Shown here one piece after another: positions 1-4,588 of a stretch of 7,412 nucleotides of DNA. Numbering within the stretch: the first letter of the stretch is position 1; each line of letters starts with the position of its first letter. The position numbers were made by a program, and so were the translations under genes. Under the pieces are notes generated by a model. It was not told the DNA's origin and searched no databases. It saw only the letters and a program-made list of their open reading frames with translations. This DNA is from an uncultured Elusimicrobia bacterium (lineage in GTDB: Bacteria; Elusimicrobiota; Endomicrobiia; Endomicrobiales; Endomicrobiaceae): NCBI GenBank assembly GCA_937916125.1, contig CALGGE010000043.1, positions 1-7,412 of the forward strand, given 5' to 3'.

Positions 1-45
1 ACGGCTACAGGCTGCTCTCGAACATATTCCCTTTTTGCTTCGCAA

Positions 46-141
46 CTTTTCAACTGTCGTTGTAGTTGTCGTTCATTGTACATTGTACATTGCCGTTTTC
101 AACTTTTCAACTGTCGTTATCGTACATTGCCGTTTTCAACT
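46..141. repeat. Dispersed modular intergenic repeat, block A
   Basis: Two modules alternate here. CTTTTCAACTGTCGTT occurs at 46-61 and 103-118. GTACATTGCCGTTTTCAACT occurs at 85-104 and 122-141. Short ACATTGT runs at 71-90 link them. The same modules in the same order recur at 1617-1764, so the two blocks directly flank the RhuM segment. No open reading frame here resembles a protein; the frames across it are repeat-encoded. The stretch before it (1-45) shows nothing recognisable except GCTTCGCAA (37-45), which also recurs at the edge of block B (1763-1771). I cannot tell whether this is a genome-wide family or a local duplication. Confidence 0.8.
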
Positions 142-143
142 CC

Positions 144-171
144 TTTACAACATATATTTAAAAATTATAAA
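144..171 (+). promoter_or_regulatory. Candidate sigma-70-type promoter for rhuM-like gene
   Basis: TTTACA (144-149) is followed after 16 bp by TATAAA (166-171). It starts directly after the last module of repeat block A. The predicted transcript would begin near 178, run through the DinD relic, and reach the RhuM start at 293. AT-rich DNA yields such pairs by chance, so this is a prediction only. Confidence 0.4.
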
Positions 172-180
172 ATGTTGCAT

Positions 181-267
181 ATGTCTAATCAATACGGTGG
201 AACAATGCCGGAAGATTTACCGACGGTTGAAAGTATCAAAAACTTGAGAATAAGCAATGTAAGTTGA
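181..267 (+). pseudogene. C-terminal relic of a DinD-like protein
   Basis: The reading frame encodes 28 residues ending at a TGA, including GGTMPEDLPT followed by SIKNL. This matches, as I recall it, the conserved C-terminal end of DNA damage-inducible protein D (GGTMPE-LPT...SIK-L). DinD proteins are normally about 270-290 aa with an N-terminal Bro-N-like domain; here everything upstream of this tail is missing and is replaced by AT-rich DNA and repeat block A. The ATG at 181 has no Shine-Dalgarno, so translation is doubtful and the start given is only where similarity becomes visible. The stop lies 25 bp before the RhuM start. It reads as a leftover from a deletion or insertion. A short unrelated peptide is possible but unlikely given the motif. 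Confidence 0.6.
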
Positions 268-292
268 AGAAATAATGAGGGGGAAACGAATA

Positions 293-1363
293 ATGAAACA
301 AAAAATAAATGATAATGATAAAAAAATAAAAAAATTTAAGAAAGGAATAGTTCCCAATAATTCTTTTTCGGAAATTTTGTTATATAAAACATCTGACGGG
401 AATGTAAAAGTTGAAGTTTTTGTTCACGACGAAAACCTTTGGCTTACACAAGATAAAATAGCATTGTTGTTTGATGTTCAAAGACCGGCGATAACAAAAC
501 ACCTTAAAAATATATTTGAAAGTGGTGAACTTGAAGAAAAATCAGTTAGTTCCATTTTGGAACTAACTGCAAAAGACGGTAAAAATTATAAGACAAAATT
601 TTATAACCTTGATGCAATAATAGCTGTAGGTTACAGAGTAAATTCAAAAAGAGCAACTCTTTTCAGAATATGGGCAACCGAAAGATTGAGAGAATATATA
701 ATTAAAGGGTTCACTATGGACGATGAAAGATTAAAGAACCCTACTAATATTTTTGGCAAAGATTATTTTGAAGAACAGTTGGAAAGAATTAGAGATATTC
801 GTTCAAGTGAAAGGAGATTTTATCAAAAGATTACCGATATATATTCTCAATGCAGTGCGGATTACGATACAAACAGCCAAGAAACAAAAGAATTTTTTGC
901 AACGGTTCAAAATAAATTGCATTGGGCAATAAGCAATCAAACTGCAGCTGAAATTATTTATTCAAGAGCAAATGCAAATAAAGAAAATATGGGGTTAACT
1001 TCTTGGAAAAATGCACCTAACGGTTTAATTAGAAAACCGGATGTTTCTGTTGCTAAAAATTATTTAAATGAAAAAGAATTAAAAGCATTAAATAGAATAG
1101 TAACAATGTATCTTGATTATGCGGAGTTGCAGGCACAAAGAGGAATTGTTATGTATATGAAAGATTGGATAAAAAAATTGGATGCTTTTTTACAGTTCAA
1201 CGAGAAAGATATATTAACAAATTCAGGAAAAGTTACCGCTGCTTTAGCAAAAGAATTTGCAGAACAGGAATATGAAAAATATAAAATAATACAGGACAAA
1301 AATTATATATCCGATTTTGATAAAGTTATCAAAAAACTTGAAAACAAACAAAAGAAATTCTAA
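293..1363 (+). CDS. RhuM-family protein (virulence RhuM / PF13310-like)
   Basis: The 356-aa product looks like a full-length RhuM-family protein. Visible family features are the N-terminal segment NLWLTQDKIALLFDVQRPAI (residues 49-68, helix-turn-helix-like), KFYNLDAIIAVGYRVNSKRA (102-121), FRIWATERLREYIIKGF (124-140), LHWAISNQTAAEIIYSRANA (209-228), and a C-terminal helical part with DYAELQAQRG (275-284). RhuM was named from a Salmonella pathogenicity island, and its biochemical role is unknown. From memory, family members often sit inside or beside restriction-modification and other defence loci; no such partner is intact here. I chose ATG 293 over ATG 275 because AGGGGG (278-283) lies 9 bp upstream of it and overlaps the earlier start. 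The gene has only relics as neighbours: a DinD tail upstream, and an ATPase tail whose frame opens at the RhuM stop codon. The A-rich composition and repeat borders suggest horizontal acquisition. Confidence 0.9.
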   Translation: MKQKINDNDKKIKKFKKGIVPNNSFSEILLYKTSDGNVKVEVFVHDENLWLTQDKIALLFDVQRPAITKHLKNIFESGELEEKSVSSILELTAKDGKNYKTKFYNLDAIIAVGYRVNSKRATLFRIWATERLREYIIKGFTMDDERLKNPTNIFGKDYFEEQLERIRDIRSSERRFYQKITDIYSQCSADYDTNSQETKEFFATVQNKLHWAISNQTAAEIIYSRANANKENMGLTSWKNAPNGLIRKPDVSVAKNYLNEKELKALNRIVTMYLDYAELQAQRGIVMYMKDWIKKLDAFLQFNEKDILTNSGKVTAALAKEFAEQEYEKYKIIQDKNYISDFDKVIKKLENKQKKF

Positions 1364-1365
1364 TA

Positions 1366-1602
1366 GATATCGTCGTAGCAACAACAAACAAAAACGAATA
1401 TATTATCGGTTCTTGTAAATATACAAACACTGTTGTCGGAGTCGAAGAGTATGACTTGTTAAAAAAATATTCCGAAGTATTCGGCAAAGGAACAAAATAT
1501 TATTTTTATTTATTTTCAAAAAAAGGTTTCAGTGAAGGATTAAAAACCGTTGCAAAAAAAGAAAAAATAAATCTTGTAACATTAACGGAAATGTATAGCT
1601 GA
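1366..1602 (+). pseudogene. C-terminal relic of AAA ATPase with DUF234 domain
   Basis: From 1366 the frame reads DIVVATTNKNEYIIGSCKYT, then GVEEYDLLKKYSEVF, YYFYLFSKKGFSEGLKTVAK and INLVTLTEMYS before TGA (1600-1602). The order D-I-V-A / G-x-C-K / G-V-E-E / YYLFSKSGF matches the C-terminal nuclease-like end (DUF234) of archaeal-type AAA ATPases as I know them. Intact members are about 450-480 aa, so only the last 78 codons remain and the P-loop ATPase portion is absent. There is no plausible start codon or ribosome binding site at the beginning; the upstream frame runs antiphase into the RhuM 3' end. The junction with the RhuM stop (1361-1363) is essentially gapless, which points to a deletion or recombination event. 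No frameshifts are visible inside the relic, so the truncation may be recent. Confidence 0.7.
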
Positions 1603-1616
1603 AAATTGGCAGTCGT

Positions 1617-1764
1617 CATTGCCGTTTTCAACTATTCAACTGTCGTTCTGTCATGCTGAGCTTGTCGAAGCATCTCGCCGTTCATTATACATTGTACATC
1701 ATACATTGTACATTGCCGTTTTCAACTCTTCAACTGTCGTTATTGTACATTGCCGTTCTCAGCT
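1617..1764. repeat. Dispersed modular intergenic repeat, block B
   Basis: This block carries the same modules as block A. CATTGCCGTTTTCAACT occurs at 1617-1633 and 1711-1727, with a degenerate copy at 1749-1764. CTATTCAACTGTCGTT (1632-1647) and CTCTTCAACTGTCGTT (1726-1741) are the companion modules. A run of ACATTGT/ACATCAT units (about 1682-1711) links them, as in block A. The arrangement around 1700-1757 parallels 75-134 of block A almost base for base. A separate 28-bp widespread element interrupts it at 1649-1676. The 3' edge contains GCTTCGCAA (1763-1771), the same nonamer that precedes block A. It may have mediated recombination around the RhuM cassette. Confidence 0.8.
1649..1676. repeat. 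Widespread intergenic element ('CHAELVEAS/VMLSLSKHL' type)
   Basis: The 28 bp contain TCATGCTGAGC (1651-1661) and TTGTCGAAGCATCT (1662-1675). In two frames they translate as CHAELVEAS and VMLSLSKHL, peptides familiar from spurious proteins in many unrelated bacterial genomes. GCTT-GTCG-AAGC (1660-1671) can form a small hairpin. It is inserted between two modules of repeat block B. Function and origin are unknown to me; the recognition is from memory. Confidence 0.6.
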
Positions 1765-1824
1765 TCGCAAATTTTTATTTTTTCCCTTTTATTAATTTCT
1801 GATAATCTCTGTTAGGATTATACC

Positions 1825-1874
1825 ACAAAATTTTCATTTTGTCAATGTTTTACATAGACTTTTTATCTATGTAA
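1825..1874 (+). promoter_or_regulatory. Two perfect inverted repeats over probable XRE-gene promoter
   Basis: ACAAAAT (1825-1831) and ATTTTGT (1836-1842) form a perfect 7-bp inverted repeat with a 4-bp spacer. TTACATAGA (1850-1858) and TCTATGTAA (1866-1874) form a perfect 9-bp inverted repeat with a 7-bp spacer. A -35-like TTGTCA (1839-1844) overlaps the first repeat, and -10-like sequences (TTATCT, TATCTA; about 1863-1869) lie inside the second. The helix-turn-helix gene starts 54 bp downstream. The layout is what an autoregulatory operator would look like; binding is inferred. The rest of 1765-1927 is plain AT-rich leader. Confidence 0.55.
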
Positions 1875-1927
1875 TTTTGAGTTAAAATTTGGCTTAGAAT
1901 ATGAGAAAATAAATACAAGGGGGAATT

Positions 1928-2272
1928 ATGACAAAAAAAGAAGATATTTATCGTATAATAAGTAAAAGAATTCAGGAAGAAAGAAAAAAAGCGGATTTAA
2001 CACAAGAAGAACTTTCCGAGAAAGTTGATATAACGAGTAAGTTTTTAAGCAGAATAGAATGTAATGCGGATAATCCGAGTTTAGAGTTGATTATAAAATT
2101 TGCGGATGAGTTTGGTATTTCTTTTATTGATTTATTAACCGAAAAGAAAGAGAAAGAAAGTAATAATGAAAAATTTTTGAAACGTGTTCAGTTTTTAACA
2201 GCTAAATTTACGGATAAACAAAAAGAACAAATCATCAATATTATCAAAAGTATTAAAAACATATTAAGCTGA
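1928..2272 (+). CDS. XRE-family helix-turn-helix transcriptional regulator
   Basis: The 114-aa protein has one Cro/C1-type HTH domain at about residues 13-66. Its recognisable core is LTQEELSEKVDITSKFLSRI (24-43), followed by NPSLELIIKFADEFGIS (49-65) and a charged linker (71-86). A short C-terminal helical region (87-114, KRVQFLTAKFTDKQKEQI) probably serves dimerisation. It should bind DNA as a dimer in the cytoplasm, most likely as a repressor. Start ATG 1928 is set by AAGGGGG (1917-1923) four bases upstream. Two palindromes cover its probable promoter, suggesting autoregulation. It lies downstream of repeat block B and has no partner gene in the same direction: the next genes converge on it. 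It could be a leftover controller of a phage, toxin-antitoxin or restriction system; nothing in the window identifies its target. Confidence 0.9.
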   Translation: MTKKEDIYRIISKRIQEERKKADLTQEELSEKVDITSKFLSRIECNADNPSLELIIKFADEFGISFIDLLTEKKEKESNNEKFLKRVQFLTAKFTDKQKEQIINIIKSIKNILS

Positions 2273-2309
2273 AATAATTAATTGAACACTACATATTTAT
2301 CCGTATTGA

Positions 2310-2338
2310 GCAAAAAGAGAATTTGTGTTCTCTTTTGC
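2310..2338 (+). terminator. Hairpin after XRE regulator gene
   Basis: GCAAAAAGAGAA (2310-2321) pairs with TTCTCTTTTGC (2328-2338), giving 11 bp with one bulged A and a 6-nt loop. It begins 37 bp after the stop of the helix-turn-helix gene. No uridine run follows on the plus strand, so termination is plausible but not classical. It may also act on the opposing transcript. Confidence 0.4.
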
Positions 2339-2423
2339 CCAAATAACAGAAAAAGATTTTACTTTTTTTAAGATTGTTGTCTTGGTGCAGTTGGCAAAAG
2401 TTTCGCTTTTTGTCCCGGCTCTC

Positions 2424-2444
2424 AAAAATTGCCCTGCAATTTTT
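2424..2444 (-). terminator. Probable terminator of the metal-efflux operon
   Basis: On the minus strand AAAAATTGC, loop AGG and GCAATTTTT form a perfect 9-bp hairpin (2444-2424) that overlaps the permease stop codon (2445-2443) and ends in a T-run. The stem is AT-rich, hence weak. An imperfect second hairpin lies just beyond it (2415-2393, GGCAAAAG against CTTTTTGTCC on the plus strand) and may strengthen termination. Confidence 0.5.
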
Positions 2445-3717
2445 ATAACCTTCCGCCGAAAGTGAAGCCGATTGCTTCAACGGCATTTTTTATTTCTTCA
2501 TCGGTAGGATTGCCGTCAACATAAGCAATACCCGTGCTTAAATTTACGGTAACATTTTTTACGGAAGCCAAATTGCTTATGGCTTTGGTTGCGTTGGCTT
2601 TACAATGGTTACAAGTCATTCCGTCTATTTTAAAAGCAATTGCATCTTTACTTATATTATTTTCCATAACTTCCCCTTCTTCTCTTTCTTTTTTAAATAA
2701 TATTGAATTTGCCAAAAGTCCCATCAGAACAAACGAACAACCCACTTTGAAATAATACCAAACTCCGGCAGCACCGTGATGGTGGTGCGACACCATAGAG
2801 CTTAAATGAGAAACATCAAACCAGCTTGCCGGCAAAAAATTATCTATAAATAAACCGAAACCTATTGCACCTATGATAAGAGTTAATAAATATATTATAA
2901 AAGTTTTCTTTCCGAGAACTTTCCCTATTACCATCATTGAAGCAATATTTGCCGCAGGCCCTGCCATTAACAGAACAAGTGCCGTTCCGGGGCTCATACC
3001 TTTCATCATTAAAGCAACGGCTATAGGAATGGAACCCGTAGCACAAACATACATCGGAATAGCCACTATCAATATAAGTATCATTGTAAGCAAGGTATTA
3101 CCTTTAAATATTGTAAAGAAATTGTCCGGAACAAAATATGCGATAAGCCCTGCAATTAGAAGCCCGAAAAGAAGCATTTTGCCGATATCTTCCATCATTT
3201 CAACATATCCGTATTGAAATACTCTTTTGATTTTCTGCGAAAAAGAAAGAGTTACGCCGGTATCTTCCGTATGCTTTGAAACAACTTCAGGTTCGTCTTC
3301 GGTAAGAACGTTGGTAACAAGCCCCGCAAATATTGAAGTAAAAAATGCGGCTACCGGACGAACAATAGCGAAAGGCAATCCCATAAGCGAATATGTTGCA
3401 ATTATGGAATCTACCCCCGTTTGAGGCGTGGCAATTAAAAATGCAATTACCGAACCTTTGGATGCACCTTCCTTATATAATGCCATAGAGGTAGGTATTA
3501 CACCGCAGGAACATAACGGCAAAGGAATACCGAAAAGTGTGGCATATATTACGGAAAGCCAATTATTTTTCGACAAATATTTTAAAAAAAGCTGTTGCGG
3601 AACAAGCACATGCAAAATTCCCGCAAACAAAAAACCCAACAACAGGTAAACCGACATCTCGTTAAATATTGAAAAAATTACCGCAAAAATATCTTTTAAT
3701 ATATTCATTATATTCAT
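2443..3717 (-). CDS. SO_0444-type Cu/Zn efflux permease with C-terminal HMA domain
   Basis: This 424-aa membrane protein joins a YraQ/PF03773-type permease (residues about 8-340) to a heavy-metal-associated domain (about 357-424). Permease motifs are PLPLCSCGVIP (65-75), FLIATPQTGVDS (93-104), CATGSIP (225-231) and LMAGPAANIAS (250-260). Hydrophobic segments fall at about 21-40, 53-77, 88-133, 181-196, 208-237, 243-266, 272-291 and 320-341. A HHHH loop (311-314) and GMTCNHC (366-372, the CxxC metal site) suggest Cu or Zn handling. The same permease-plus-HMA architecture defines the SO_0444 Cu/Zn efflux family. It follows the DtxR-type regulator after 34 bp, so they probably form one operon. 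A GGGGG tract lies 3 bp before ATG 3717; a second ATG at 3708 (12 bp away) is an alternative start. Substrate and direction are inferred from the family, not shown here. Confidence 0.9.
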   Translation of the reverse strand: MNIMNILKDIFAVIFSIFNEMSVYLLLGFLFAGILHVLVPQQLFLKYLSKNNWLSVIYATLFGIPLPLCSCGVIPTSMALYKEGASKGSVIAFLIATPQTGVDSIIATYSLMGLPFAIVRPVAAFFTSIFAGLVTNVLTEDEPEVVSKHTEDTGVTLSFSQKIKRVFQYGYVEMMEDIGKMLLFGLLIAGLIAYFVPDNFFTIFKGNTLLTMILILIVAIPMYVCATGSIPIAVALMMKGMSPGTALVLLMAGPAANIASMMVIGKVLGKKTFIIYLLTLIIGAIGFGLFIDNFLPASWFDVSHLSSMVSHHHHGAAGVWYYFKVGCSFVLMGLLANSILFKKEREEGEVMENNISKDAIAFKIDGMTCNHCKANATKAISNLASVKNVTVNLSTGIAYVDGNPTDEEIKNAVEAIGFTFGGRL

Positions 3718-3751
3718 TTTCCCCCACTTCTTTAAATTTTATGCTAATAAA

Positions 3752-4165
3752 CTATTTTTTCTTCTTTTTTATCTGTTCTCTCTCTATTTTACCTATATAA
3801 AATATCAACTTTGCCAAAGTTTCGTCGCTGATGGTATGTTCCATTCGGCAAGCGTCTTTTAAAGCAATTTCGTTATCCACACCCAAAATTTCGGTAAAAA
3901 AGCGGACCAAAACATCTTCTTTATGCTGAATATCATCGGCAATTTTCTGCCCTGCCTCGGTTAAATCAACATAACCGTATTTTTCATGAATAACAAGCCC
4001 TTTATCAGCCAAAACATTAAGTGCAATATTGACGCTGGAATTTTTTACATCCAGCTCTTTACTGATATCTTTAACTCTTGCAATTGTATTTTCTCTTTTA
4101 AGCATTGCAATAGTTTCAAGATAGTTTTCCAAAGATTCGGTTAATTTTTTATCCGTATTTTCCAT
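3752..4165 (-). CDS. DtxR/MntR-family metal-dependent transcriptional regulator
   Basis: The 137-aa protein has the two-domain DtxR plan: an N-terminal winged helix (about 8-70: SLENYLETIAML, ARVKDISKELDVKNSSVNIA, LVIHEKYGYVDLTEAG) and a metal-binding dimerisation domain (about 71-130). DACRMEHTIS (104-113) supplies Cys106, Glu109 and His110, equivalent to DtxR Cys102, Glu105 and His106. Asn14 occupies the position of DtxR Met10 or MntR Asp8. The usual ancillary His of the RHE-type helix appears replaced by Glu83, with a His two residues earlier (His81). There is no third SH3-like domain, so size is MntR-like. The tail is five lysines. It leads an operon with the metal-efflux permease and probably represses both; AGAGGTG precedes the ATG. 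Which metal it senses cannot be read from sequence; the partner suggests Cu or Zn rather than Fe or Mn uptake control. Confidence 0.88.
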   Translation of the reverse strand: MENTDKKLTESLENYLETIAMLKRENTIARVKDISKELDVKNSSVNIALNVLADKGLVIHEKYGYVDLTEAGQKIADDIQHKEDVLVRFFTEILGVDNEIALKDACRMEHTISDETLAKLIFYIGKIEREQIKKKKK

Positions 4166-4184
4166 AACGCACCTCTTTTTAAAG

Positions 4185-4205
4185 TTGAGCCGTTGAACGG
4201 CTTAA
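4185..4205. promoter_or_regulatory. Candidate operator palindrome in the metal-operon leader
   Basis: TTGAGCCGTT (4185-4194) and AACGGCTTAA (4196-4205) flank a single G and are inverted copies with one mismatch in ten. The element lies 20 bp upstream of the regulator start, inside the predicted 5' leader. About 21 bp of dyad symmetry suits a DtxR-family dimer site, although the bases do not match the classical DtxR, IdeR or MntR boxes I know. It could instead be a small leader hairpin (AGCCG-TTGAA-CGGCT). Confidence 0.5.
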
Positions 4206-4257
4206 TGCGAAAAATATTTGTTTACATTTCAAGCCTGTTAACTAAAAAAGTTATATC

Positions 4258-4286
4258 AGTCTAACATTTTTGTTGTATTTTGTCAA
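4258..4286 (-). promoter_or_regulatory. Candidate promoter of the regulator-permease operon
   Basis: On the minus strand a perfect -35 TTGACA (4286-4281) is followed after 17 bp by TAGACT (4263-4258; 4 of 6 matches to TATAAT). Transcription would start near 4250 and give a leader of about 85 nt that contains the 21-bp palindrome. A short inverted repeat TAACT-AAAAA-AGTTA (4239-4253) lies over the predicted start site. Confidence 0.5.
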
Positions 4287-4359
4287 ATAAAAAAAATGTC
4301 GTAAGCAGACAGCAAGCAAATTTTTAATATTTTGTCAAGAGGGGGGACATTTTTTCTTC

Positions 4360-4388
4360 TTTACAAATAAAATAAAATTAAGTAGATT
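4360..4388 (+). promoter_or_regulatory. Candidate promoter of the DUF5679 gene
   Basis: TTTACA (4360-4365) is followed after 17 bp by TAGATT (4383-4388; 4 of 6). An inverted repeat GATTAT/ATAATC (4385-4390, 4399-4404) with ATGTACAT inside overlaps the -10 and start region. The leader is about 30 nt, with AAAGGAG (4411-4417) ahead of the ATG. Confidence 0.45.
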
Positions 4389-4425
4389 ATGTACATAGAT
4401 AATCAAACCAAAAGGAGAAAGTACT

Positions 4426-4572
4426 ATGCCAGAAGCAAGATGCATGAAATGCAAAAAACAGGTAGAAGTAAAAAATCCTGAAGAAACCATTATGAAAAAT
4501 GGTATGAAAGCAGTTAAAGGTGTTTGCCCTGACTGCGGAACAAAAGTTTTCAAAATTCTCGGCAAGAAATAA
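4426..4572 (+). CDS. Small zinc-ribbon protein of the DUF5679 type
   Basis: The 48-aa product begins MPEARCMKCKKQVEVKNP and continues TMKNG-like (IMKNGMKAVKG) into VCPDCGTKVFKILGKK. Cys6-x2-Cys9 and Cys34-x2-Cys37 form a four-cysteine zinc ribbon separated by a basic strand. This order (CxKC, MKNG, KGxCPxCGTK) matches DUF5679, a family of roughly 40-60-residue proteins whose function I do not know; zinc binding and perhaps nucleic-acid contact are inferred from the fold. AAAGGAG (4411-4417) sits 8 bp before the ATG, one of the best ribosome binding sites in the window, and a promoter is visible upstream. It diverges from the metal operon and is followed by a long hairpin before tex. The length is normal for the family, and the coding call rests on the motif plus the start signals. 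Confidence 0.9.
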   Translation: MPEARCMKCKKQVEVKNPEETIMKNGMKAVKGVCPDCGTKVFKILGKK

Positions 4573-4588
4573 GCCAAGAACAAATTTT

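Noticed and set aside
46..141. CRISPR-like array in the repeat blocks
   Set aside because: Units differ in length and alternate, spacers are not unique or uniform, and no cas genes are near.
76..267. A 63-codon frame running from repeat block A into the DinD-like tail as one gene
   Set aside because: The first half is repeat-encoded, has no ribosome binding site, and the recognisable protein similarity begins only near 181.
275..292. Upstream ATG at 275 as the RhuM start
   Set aside because: Its own sequence contains the AGGGGG that serves the ATG at 293, and the extra six residues add nothing recognisable.
293..1363. RhuM and the XRE protein as a toxin-antitoxin pair
   Set aside because: They are separated by more than 560 bp containing a gene relic and a repeat block, and the XRE gene has its own promoter; no coupling is visible.
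2289..2486. 65-codon minus-strand frame below the permease
   Set aside because: It spans the hairpin cluster and the permease 3' end in another frame, with no protein-like motif or start signal.
2873..3217. 114-codon plus-strand frame inside the permease gene
   Set aside because: It is the antisense of a gene with strong family motifs, its hydrophobic composition mirrors the opposite strand, and no ribosome binding site precedes it.
3754..3773. A AAAAAG slippery heptamer near the end of the DtxR-type gene (minus strand)
   Set aside because: The heptamer is in the right phase, but a -1 shift adds only a few residues, and no downstream stem or stimulator is visible; a poly-lysine tail in AT-rich DNA explains it.
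4321..4350. TTGACA on the minus strand at 4338-4333 as a second operon promoter
   Set aside because: No acceptable -10 follows at 16-18 bp; the copy at 4286-4281 has one.
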